Source: Ichthyophonus hoferi
Lineage: Eukaryota; Opisthokonta; Ichthyosporea; Ichthyophonida; Ichthyophonidae
DNA length: 14,719 nucleotides
Direction: 5' to 3'
Assembly: GCA_002751075.1 (NCBI GenBank)
Contig: NAOQ01000005.1
Location: 429,607 to 444,325 of the forward strand
The position numbers and the translations under genes are program-made. Below, in pieces: positions 7,762 to 14,719 of the stretch; positions within the stretch are counted from its first letter, which is position 1, and each line of letters begins with the position of its first letter. The notes beneath the pieces were generated by a model. The model was not told the DNA's origin, ran no database searches, and was given only the letters and a program-made list of their open reading frames with translations.

Positions 7762-10700
7762 GTAGGTAACTCAGCGATCAAAAATATGAAATTCCTAGAA
7801 ATAAGACTCAATCTTAAGTTGGAGAGTAAATACGAAAGAGACGGATAATGGCAAGATATTATAGGACTTGTTTTTTCTTATGATCTCCTGCGGCTTCTGA
7901 TTATATATGTATATGTTGGTTACTTGGAATGTATTAGAACACGTACGTGATATCATTATATTAAGGGATACTTTATTGTATACCCTAGTGTGCCTTAGTA
8001 GTCGTTGCTGAAATGTAACTAAGCACAAGGCGCAATCTACTCAGCAGGAGAACTTTAGCGAGCCTGTGGTAATATCCATCAACCCTACCAAGGCACTTAG
8101 CAAAGTGCGCGACACTTATGTTAGCTACACTATTGACACATCCAAAAGTATGAGTTTCACTGCGGTCAACTTCAAGGAGGGGAAGCTTAAAACGCTGAGC
8201 AAATTGTTAAAGCCTGCTATCTGTAGAGTAGGAGGATCCGCAAATGACAGACTTATTTATACGGTGTGTATATGCTCTTGTCTGAAAATAATGCTTGTCA
8301 TATACACGTCTTTTATATAGTTGAAAGTGTATAATAAAGTAGTACCATGGCTATATTTATGTGTGGTTATGCACTCACAATTTTATCCGACCCAATATCT
8401 TCATAATATGCGACCTGCTTCAATACATAAACAATATATCCACTTACCAATACCTTTGTCATCTTCCATACACCCATATGAACAGATGCAAAAAGACCAT
8501 ATTAGGTGCTGGGACAAAGCTCATTGCCTCACAGGAGAGAAGTTTAAAGAGCTAGCGGATTTCATCCAGGACGTGGGAGCCCAATTTGTTTTTGGCCTGA
8601 ATATTCTATATCCATATCATGAAGGGAAGTGGACTCCTGGAGAAAAGCGAGGGTTGTATATTCGCAATAAGGATGGTCACAACCATCGTGTCTCGATAAG
8701 TGATGCTCCTTGGGACCCCACCAATACAGAAGCACTTCTCAAATTTATTGTAGATCAAGATATTAATATCTATGGATTTGAATTGGGCAATGAAGAGAAC
8801 GTCAACCTGACGCCCGAGGAAACTGTGTCCCGTCTCCTTACTCTTGATAAAATGATGAAGTCTCTATTTAATGATGGAAATATTGAAATGCCAAAACTAA
8901 TTGGACCTGATACCCACTCATCTATTTTCAGAACTAGCCAGTGGCCTTCATGGACCCAGGATTATGTGGATTTAGCTAAGTAGGTATTGCTTTGAGTTAC
9001 TACTGTCAATGAAATTGTAATATATTTTATTGCCTCAACTCTCACATACTCGTAAACTAGTTTAATTAACGCTATTACCAAACCAACTACATTTTTTTAT
9101 AATAGATAAGCATTCTGTAAAATATACCTTTAATTGGTGATGGTTATTATTATAAGCAATAGTCTATGTATTATATAGCTCATCATATCTCGTATTCTTT
9201 TTCTCTCCATTTTTTTTTAGATAACCACACACCCCACCCCTTCCCCACTCCGGATTTTCCTCGAGGCCATTAGTAACCGCTAATCATGACTTCATATCCC
9301 CCTCACAGAAATCTTATAACTGCTGTCACCTACCATGAATATGTTGGTGTTAAAAATGATTTAACCTGCCTGAATCCTAATATTCTTAACGAAGGATACA
9401 CCCACGGGTTTGGAATGAGAACCATTGTAAATACAAGAGCTCCGCAACTAGAGGTGTGGGCAGGGGAGATTGGCAATAACGTTGAGGTAATTTTATAAAA
9501 ATATATGTATTGGTATAGGTATATGTATATTTCATCAGAAAGATGGGATTAAACAGATTGTCGTGGCCTTTTATGTTTGTGGTACTCAATGAGTTTTGTT
9601 AAATTTCTTGACATAGGCAGGACAACAGATTACAAATATGTTTTTAGGAATATTATACAAAGAAATAAATTGCATTGTCTTTTAGTATATAATGTTTATT
9701 ATTATGAAAAGGCACAGAAGATGTTAGGGTAGATTTAAATATATATTTGGTTTAGTAGGTTGGGCTATGTAAGAAATTGTTATGTTTTTTTTTTTGCTTA
9801 TAGGTGTGTTACATATAGTGATGGTAATCTATTAGTACATTTAGATTTCTTGTGTATTATTGCCTTTAGAGATAGTGTCTGCGAGGTAATGCTATGAGTT
9901 CATTGCTAGTATGTAGATACTAAGATTAATGGCCCTACCTAAAAGGACTCAGATACTCATCCTTTCTTCAAACAGGGTGGTGGACTTTTTGGTCTGACCT
10001 TTGGAACTAGTTTATGGTATATGGACGCACTTGGTATGAAAGCATCTATCGGCCATACTGTATTTGCTCGACAGGCATTGTTTGGTTTACAAGAGTACAC
10101 TCTAATTGGACCTCCTCCTGAGTTCAAGCCTCGTCCCAGTTACTACACCGCTGTATATGCTAAAAAGCTGTTAGGTACTGCGGTACTAGCTGTGATAAGG
10201 GTAGGTAGTAGTGTAACTAATGTGATTGAAAATAAATGAAGCATAGCTGTATGAGTTTTTGAAGGTATTTTTATTAAAACGATATCTCATCCACCAAAAG
10301 CCAATAGTTCCTTTGAAATTTATATTATTTTGACATTTTATTTATCTCCCAGCACTAACGGACCACTAAAAAACAAATCTATTTATGTAAACCATCTAAC
10401 CCTGCCTCGTTCTCTCTCTCTATGACATTGCAGGAGACATACGCTCCCGCTCTCCGTACCTATGCCTTCTGTTCTAAGGAGTACCCCAAGACTGGAGGTA
10501 TTACCATTATCTTCGTTAACATTGAAAAAGATAGAAGCGCCGTAGTGGATATAAAGGGGGAATTAGCATCGTTTCCTGGTAATCAGACTAGGGAGGAGTA
10601 TCATTTTACTGCATCATCCCTTACCTCTCATGACATGAATTTGAACAATAAGAAACTTGCAGTCAATGAGCAAACGGGTGAATTCAACTTTTGTAATTAC

Positions 10701-10802
10701 GCACCTCTTATCAAAAAACCAGAAGAACTATTAACTATTGAGCCTCAGTCATACAGTATGGTTGTTATTCCTCAGGCCCTTTTTCCCGTTTGTATGACAT
10801 AA
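7687..10802 (+). CDS. Secreted GH79 glycoside hydrolase, heparanase-like, six exons
   Basis: Exons 7687-7761, 8045-8263, 8486-8979, 9309-9486, 9976-10200 and 10434-10802 (TAA) join in phase to 519 residues; human heparanase has 543. Residues 1-25 look like a signal peptide (hydrophobic core WVAWLCAAQVLAF). Family landmarks in order are VSYTIDTSKSM (strand 1), ICRVGGSANDRLIY (like human LRFGGTKTDFLIF), VFGLNILY, FELGNEEN with the proton-donor Glu at 201, TAVTYHEY (like VTWHHYY), VWAGEIGNN with the nucleophile Glu at 316, GGGLFG, and ARQALFG. The C-terminal beta-sandwich ends in SYSMVVIP, like human SYSFFVI. The donor-to-nucleophile spacing is 115 residues (118 in human). GH79 enzymes are retaining hydrolases acting on glucuronides such as heparan sulfate; the substrate here cannot be told. 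The roughly 50-residue excised linker of mammalian proheparanase is absent, and about 25 extra residues follow FGLN. The donor of exon 1 and the acceptor of exon 2 are the least certain boundaries. Confidence 0.93.
8980..9308 (+). other. GH79 intron 3 (329 bp)
   Basis: The donor AA|GTAGGT and the acceptor CTCACAG|A rejoin a Lys codon, which restores the family motif DLAKNLITAVTYHEY. The 3' part has a C-rich stretch (CACACCCCACCCC at about 9228). Reading into the intron meets TAG at once, so splicing is required. Confidence 0.75.
9487..9975 (+). other. GH79 intron 4 (489 bp)
   Basis: The intron runs from GTAATT to AAACAG in phase 0, and splits the active-site region between GEIGNNVE and GGGLFG. 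It is AT-rich with T(11) near 9785 and no coding content. Confidence 0.75.
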
Positions 10803-10967
10803 TGCCTGGCGAAAGACTGTCTTGGTCTATCCATCGACCTTTCGTAGTTTCTGGTTGAGTACCAATTTGACACAAGATTTACATATTTTTACTAAGGATT
10901 ACAGCGTTAATGCGATAATGCAAAGTTGTTTGTTGATTTCGTACATATAGCTTTTATGGTATTCAAG

Positions 10968-11605
10968 AAAACCCTTCAGTCCCTTTATTTAGGAGAACTC
11001 GTGTATTTTATGCGTATTAAATAATAATAAATATCTATTAATGCGGTTAACTAAAAGTGATGTGGCTTAGTGACTGGAACGCGCATGACTTAATAAAAAA
11101 TAAAACTGGTTACACATTAGTGCAATGATATATGTAGGGCAATAAAGCAAAAGGGAAAATTAGATGGACTTAGTATATATAGTAGTTTGGGTTCGTAACC
11201 TTGTGGTAATCTGTAATTGATGATTGAGTCTTTGGTTCTGTGTAGAGGTATTTCTAAGTAGACAAGCAGTAGAAGCAATACTTAATACTGATCTACTTTC
11301 AATAGCAGGCGTATATGTTGATTCTATCTCTAACTGTTTATTGTGATTGTATTAAGCTATGAGTTTAGGTAGTATTCCTGCCTTATTGCGTTTGAGCACG
11401 ATAATGTTTATAGCACAGTGTGTAAATTCAATAAGAAATGCGTATTGTTGCACTCGAAAGTGACTAAACAATTTTCGAAGTTATTGGTAGGAGAAAGATT
11501 CTCAGAACACTGGCACTTATTTTCGAGGGCAAGTACAATCTAAACATTACAATATACAATAAAGATACGATGATTGATAAGTATCTTTCGAACATTACGA
11601 TAAAG
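10968..11605 (+). repeat. Large direct repeat, copy A (downstream of GH79 gene)
   Basis: About 640 bp align along their length with 13737-14445. Well-conserved blocks include GTATTTTATGCGTATTAAAT, ACACATTAGTGCAATGATA, ATTGATGATTGAGTC, AGCTATGAGTTTAG, TATTGGTAGGAGAAAGATTC and AATAAAGATACGAT. By eye, identity is roughly three quarters or a little more, with several indels. No open frame is kept between the copies, so the unit looks non-coding. It begins about 165 bp after the GH79 stop codon. Confidence 0.85.
11026..11031 (+). terminator. Candidate polyadenylation signal for the GH79 gene
   Basis: AATAAA lies 224 bp after the GH79 stop, inside the first and best conserved block of the direct repeat. 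The matching place in copy B (13788-13793) is 70 bp after the stop of the 361-residue gene, so both genes may use the same inherited 3' signal. A second conserved AATAAA is at 11558-11563. Confidence 0.35.
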
Positions 11606-11682
11606 TGTATATGAGAAATACAAAGCTTTGTTTTATAAGGGTTAAAACGTCACTACCTGCATTTGCTAATAGTCGTTTTCTT

Positions 11683-11710
11683 TTTGTTTTTTTTTAATAA
11701 AAAAAACAAA
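11683..11710. repeat. Perfect 12-bp T/A-rich hairpin
   Basis: Arms TTTGTTTTTTTT (11683-11694) and AAAAAAAACAAA (11699-11710) flank the loop TAAT. It lies in an otherwise unremarkable gap. It could extrude as a cruciform or mark a foldback insertion. Confidence 0.7.
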
Positions 11711-11747
11711 CCTTTCCGCAACATCCGTTTATCGCGGTGGTCAATAA

Positions 11748-11795
11748 TAGTGTGTTCATCAATGCTAATAGGACCTATCGTAAAATCCCTATTGG
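11748..11795 (+). repeat. Small hairpin repeat, copy 1
   Basis: The segment TGTGTTCATCAATGCTAATAGG..ATCGTAAAAT..CCTATTGGCT has imperfect arms GCTAATAGG and CCTATTGGC (8 of 9 pairs). It aligns with 12180-12233: TCAAT, AGGA, ATCGTAAA and TATTG are shared in the same order and at near-identical spacing. Confidence 0.45.
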
Positions 11796-12179
11796 CTAAT
11801 ACAATTCATAGAAGATCACTGTGACCCACTAGAATTATTTGGTCTTGTCTCAATGTCTAATATTTTTGTGGTCTCATATGAATGGCTCTTTAGCTAACTC
11901 ACTCAATAGAGCACGAGTTCAATGACAATGATAAATTCAACCTTTGACTAATTTATTGCAATTTGCAATGACTCGTATTACCCAATTAGATCTTAATATT
12001 ATGCACTTTTTTCTAACATTTTTCTTCCTTAATAGCTTCGCGGTATTGATAAATGTTCAAAGGTGTTGTATCTTTTTAAATTGTGTTTAGGATTTAGAAC
12101 CGTATAAAAAACCAACTGAAAACCGTATTAAAAATGTCCTTATTATTAGTTTTTTCTGTTTCTTTTATCCTTACACAAA

Positions 12180-12233
12180 ATGTATTCGTCAATACCAGAG
12201 GAATCAATCGTAAAGATTCTTATTGACTCCTCT
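12180..12233 (+). repeat. Small hairpin repeat, copy 2
   Basis: The segment ATGTATTCGTCAATACC leads into arms AGAGGAATCAAT (12197-12208) and ATTGACTCCTCT (12222-12233), pairing at 11 of 12 positions around a 13-nt loop containing CGTAAAGATTC. The loop motif ATCGTAAA is shared with the copy about 430 bp upstream. Confidence 0.45.
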
Positions 12234-12528
12234 CTTTATATATATTTTAACAAATATTTATAATTACATATACCTATATAGTATATGATTGGTTATGTGT
12301 TTTAGCGAAAGTTCTTTCTAATAATTAGTTGAATTATCAACCCTTTAATATTTTAATTGCGCCTTATTGATTTATTGATTGCGGCTCGCATGGGATCAAC
12401 ATCTAGTTGATTGTTTTTTGATCCAATAAAAACTTGTATGATACGATATCAAGATGCGCAGATGCATCAATAAAGCGCGAGATTGCATGGAACCAGTGTA
12501 ATTTGATTAGTTTGCTTGTTGAGACTAC

Positions 12529-12536
12529 ATAAAAGA
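12529..12536 (+). promoter_or_regulatory. Possible TATA box of the 361-residue gene
   Basis: CATAAAAG lies about 97 bp before the ATG at 12633, in a place suitable for a core promoter with a short 5' leader. The evidence is weak because the region is AT-rich. Confidence 0.3.
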
Positions 12537-12632
12537 GGTGTGAAAGCCTAGGAAAGATTCAGAACGCTACTTCAACTTGAATAACGCAGTTGCAGTGTTG
12601 TCCAGTACAACATTTAGTTTAGTTAATTTTTA

Positions 12633-13718
12633 ATGATTTTTATTTATTTTTTGGCTTTAATTTCTGCCGCTTTGGCGGCCGTGCCTCCATCTGAGACATA
12701 TTACGGTCAATTATGCCCATTTCTTTATGATGGGTGCACTAAAATTCCCCCCCTGGAGCCCGAATGTGTGTCAATACCTATGAATATCTGTTATGCGTCG
12801 ACCTCTAAGTATGTCTCAATGTATGGCATTGCATTTTATGAACCTACCAACAATACCGTTGTCTATCAACGATTCCTCGATCCAGAATGCAAACAGAAGG
12901 ACTCGGACTGGCTCACCACTTCGACTAGTGGCACTTCCGGAGAATGCATTGGTCCATTTGTTCATATTTTTGGGATCGGTGGGTACGCTAAGATTAAAAT
13001 TAGTAAGGAGCCATTCCCTGTGGTCCCTCCAAGTAATGCTGGCACACCAGCTGGTGTTGCTGGGCATTCTATCGTTGCTAAACCTACTAAAACAATATTT
13101 GATTCAGAAGCGGGTACTGAGTATGTCGACGCTCAAAATTCTGTTGGCAACACTGTAACTATTGCCACTACTCTGTTTGTTACGCACACTACAACTTACA
13201 CCACAACTGTTATTCAGTCTTGTCCCGCTTGTGTGACTGACCCCCTTGTTGATGATATGCGCTCTGATAATCCAGATAGCTTCTCAGAGCCAGCAGTAAG
13301 GCAACCTCCACCAGAAAAGCATTATGGTACCATATGCATTCATGATGATACAAAATGTGAAGTTACTAGTCAACGGAAATGCAGTGATTTTGTATTTGAT
13401 GAATGCATCCAGCTCAATATAGACAATAAGGCCAGTTGGGCCATAGTAACCTTAACTAATATGGTTAAGTTTGTAGTAACACGCTTCCAAGATCAATATT
13501 GTAAGCAAGAATACACGCACTGGACCGGTACCTCTTCATCTTCAGGCAAACCACATGATAATTGCTTCGGCCCGGTAGGGAAAAACGCAAATGACAAGCT
13601 TAAATTTGCAAATGTTCTCGTTACATGTAATGCTGAACACGATGTTAGCATTGCTAAGTCTAATATGCAAAATATTTACCACACTACAACTAATATTAAA
13701 AAATTAGCTAAATTTTAG
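12633..13718 (+). CDS. Secreted protein with two six-cysteine domains and a Thr-rich linker, 361 aa, intronless
   Basis: I do not recognise the family. The first ATG is followed by a clear signal peptide (MIFIYFLALISAALA, cleavage near residue 16). Two domains follow. Domain 1 (about residues 23-125) has Cys at 28, 35, 45, 53, 86 and 105. Domain 2 (about 230-332) has Cys at 235, 242, 250, 258, 290 and 311, plus one at 332. Spacings are nearly identical (7-10-8-33-19 against 7-8-8-32-21), and both share YYG/HYG before the first Cys, RF-D--CKQ at the fifth, a W followed by a TS-rich stretch, and C-GP at the sixth. This indicates an internal duplication, with likely three disulfides per domain. 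The linker at about 130-229 is Pro/Ser/Thr-rich, with a Thr run at 184-193 and CPAC at 197-200, and may be O-glycosylated. No C-terminal hydrophobic anchor is present, so secretion rather than GPI anchoring is likely. Unlike its neighbours it has no introns. Confidence 0.88.
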   Translation: MIFIYFLALISAALAAVPPSETYYGQLCPFLYDGCTKIPPLEPECVSIPMNICYASTSKYVSMYGIAFYEPTNNTVVYQRFLDPECKQKDSDWLTTSTSGTSGECIGPFVHIFGIGGYAKIKISKEPFPVVPPSNAGTPAGVAGHSIVAKPTKTIFDSEAGTEYVDAQNSVGNTVTIATTLFVTHTTTYTTTVIQSCPACVTDPLVDDMRSDNPDSFSEPAVRQPPPEKHYGTICIHDDTKCEVTSQRKCSDFVFDECIQLNIDNKASWAIVTLTNMVKFVVTRFQDQYCKQEYTHWTGTSSSSGKPHDNCFGPVGKNANDKLKFANVLVTCNAEHDVSIAKSNMQNIYHTTTNIKKLAKF

Positions 13719-13736
13719 TTTATGTGCTGTTCATAC

Positions 13737-14445
13737 AAACCCTTAGGTTCCTTTATTTTGGAAAATTTATGTATTTTATGCGTATTAAATAAATAAAAAT
13801 ATCTATTGATGTCATTGATTAAAATTGATGTAGTTTAATAACTGGAACATGCATGCCTTTATAAAAAATAGCACTGGCTACACATTAGTGCAATGATACA
13901 TGTCTGGTAATAAGCAAAAAGAAAAAAGTGGGTAAACTTAATATATATAATATTATATAGAATAGTTTGGGCTCGTACTCCTGTAGTAACCCGTGATTGA
14001 TGATTGAGTCCTTACTTTGCGTACTTCAATTTGGTTCTATGTAGAGGTATTTCCGGCTGAGATATCATGTAGAAACAATATTTACAGCTGATCCACTTTT
14101 AATAAAAGGCAATATAAAAACATACGGATATGCTGATTCTATTTCTAATTTTTTATTGTGGTTGTATCTAGCTATGAGTTTAGAAAGTATTCCCAACTCC
14201 ATACGTTTGGGCACAATGGTGTTTATAACACAATGTACGATCAGTAAAATATGTTAGGCTTGTATGTATGCAATGTGTATTGCTGCACTCAAAATTGCTT
14301 AAACAATTCTCACTGTTATTGGTAGGAGAAAGATTCCCAAAAGATAGGCGTTTATTTTCAAGTACAAGTACCGATCTGGACATTACAATAAAGATACGAT
14401 AGTTATAGAATACATAGTACGTGTCTTTTAAATTTTAAGATAAAG
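13737..14445 (+). repeat. Large direct repeat, copy B (downstream of the 361-aa gene)
   Basis: About 710 bp align with 10968-11605 in the same orientation, starting 19 bp after the stop codon of the 361-residue gene. Compared with copy A it has small extra segments, for example about 19 bp near 14013-14031 (TTACTTTGCGTACTTCAA) and about 20 bp near 14257-14276. The two copies bracket 2,131 bp that contain the 361-residue gene. The unit ends near 14445, just where the coding part of the minus-strand exon begins. Confidence 0.85.
13788..13797 (+). terminator. Candidate polyadenylation signals for the 361-residue gene
   Basis: Two overlapping AATAAA hexamers (13788-13793 and 13792-13797) lie 70-80 bp after the stop, inside the conserved first block of the direct repeat. 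Another AATAAA is conserved near the far end of the unit (14387-14392). Confidence 0.45.
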
Positions 14446-14498
14446 TTGAAAGTAAAAAGCCTGGGATCGCGGGTGGCTGTAGAAATCTCAGTTCTTAC

Positions 14499-14678
14499 TT
14501 TAGTTAGATACTTCGGAACTCTCCTGGTAGGCCCTGAGTTGAAATGTTGCTTCCTCTCAATTCTTTGTTCCCGTTCAATGATCCGAGTCTCCCATCTTTG
14601 TACCACCAACGTTGGCTCTTCCTCACTTGAACTTGAAGGTACTTCTACTTTCTTCTTGATGGGCAAACGTCCCGACAT
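14499..14678 (-). CDS. Putative 5' coding exon of an unknown charged protein (partial)
   Basis: The frame runs leftward from an ATG at 14678 for 60 codons to a strong donor, AAA|GTAAGA, at 14498. It then continues open to 14403, but that tail enters the large direct repeat, which argues that the exon ends at the donor. The peptide begins MSGRLPIKKK, has an acidic serine patch PSSSSEEE (residues 14-21), then a highly charged segment RWETRIIEREQRIERKQ (28-44) likely to be helical, and TRRVPKYLTK. It looks like a nuclear or regulatory protein N-terminus, but no domain is recognised. An acceptor-like TTACAG lies 17 bp upstream of the ATG in open frame, so the ATG may be internal to a second exon. 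No matching downstream exon was found on the minus strand. Confidence 0.4.
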
Positions 14679-14690
14679 CCCCTGATGTCG
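14673..14690. repeat. Perfect 7-bp hairpin over the minus-strand start codon
   Basis: Arms CGACATC (14673-14679) and GATGTCG (14684-14690) surround a CCCT loop. The ATG of the minus-strand frame lies in one arm, so the transcript could fold over its own start. Confidence 0.5.
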
Positions 14691-14719
14691 CCTGTAATTT
14701 TTCCAAATAAATGCCCGGC

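Larger units (their letters stand above)
10803..12632. other. Intergenic region, 1.8 kb, no gene, several repeats
   Basis: The region after the GH79 stop contains the first copy of the large direct repeat (10968-11605), a perfect T/A hairpin (11683-11710), and two related small hairpin units (11748-11795 and 12180-12233). A short inverted repeat ATCAAC/GTTGAT lies at 12395-12411, followed by the presumed promoter of the next gene. No open frame of note was found. Confidence 0.65.

Noticed and set aside
8321-8485. Upstream extension of the third GH79 exon in open frame (MKVYNKVVPWLYL...)
   Set aside because: Family alignment joins RLIYT directly to the MQKDHIRCWDKAHCLTGE region. The extension has intron-like composition, and an in-phase acceptor AACAG is at 8481-8485.
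11188-11205. B-box-like GGGTTCGTAACC in the direct repeat (tRNA or SINE)
   Set aside because: No matching A box or cloverleaf could be drawn, and copy B (GGGCTCGTACTCC) departs from the B-box consensus.
11215-11295. C/D-box snoRNA-like boxes (TGATGAT and CTGA) conserved in both repeat copies
   Set aside because: The flanking sequence does not form a terminal stem, and these boxes are common by chance in AT-rich DNA.
12793-13158. 121-codon + strand frame and an 83-codon minus frame (12816-13067) inside the 361-residue gene
   Set aside because: They are frame shadows. The main frame has a signal peptide and a duplicated Cys pattern that these frames lack.
14180-14383. Minus-strand frame of 67 codons in repeat copy B
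   Set aside because: The equivalent stretch in copy A is not open, so there is no sign of protein-level conservation. Its phase also does not fit the putative exon at 14499-14678.
10968-14445. Reading the two direct repeats as terminal repeats of an LTR-type element
   Set aside because: No reverse transcriptase, integrase, capsid-like frame or primer-binding site is seen in the 2.1 kb between them, and the copies' edges do not show clear TG/CA ends. It is kept only as one of several possible origins.

Overview
This window looks like nuclear DNA of an intron-rich, AT-rich eukaryote. The genes are split by GT-AG introns of about 220 to 1,290 bp, the gaps hold microsatellites and short dispersed repeats, there are no bacterial-style operons, and TAA/TGA act as stops under the standard code. 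I cannot place it further than an animal, a protist (holozoan-like) or an early-branching fungus; no rRNA, tRNA or other marker was found.

Layout. (1) 280-4078, + strand: the last five exons of an ABCC/MRP-type ABC transporter, encoding the second nucleotide-binding domain from just after Walker A to the stop codon. The reading phase is kept across all four introns. (2) 4079-7686: a 3.6 kb gap with no convincing gene. It holds two copies of a short foldback repeat, whose other two copies lie at the window start and in an ABCC intron. (3) 7687-10802, + strand: a complete six-exon gene for a 519-residue secreted GH79 (heparanase-like) glycosidase with both catalytic glutamates. (4) 10803-12632: a gap holding the first copy of a roughly 640-700 bp diverged direct repeat, a perfect 12-bp T/A hairpin, and a pair of related small hairpins. 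(5) 12633-13718, + strand: an intronless gene for a 361-residue secreted protein with two matching six-cysteine domains joined by a Thr-rich linker; I do not recognise the family. (6) 13737-14445: the second copy of the direct repeat. (7) 14499-14678, - strand: a likely 5' coding exon of an unknown protein that converges on the repeat.

The genes do not form an evident pathway. The two secreted products, a glycoside hydrolase and a Cys-rich protein, both suggest an extracellular or surface role. Both are followed by the same diverged 3' flank, including a well-conserved block with polyadenylation signals. That shared flank, the duplicated six-Cys domain and the linker-less heparanase are the most interesting items. 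I found no clearly new defence or mobile system.
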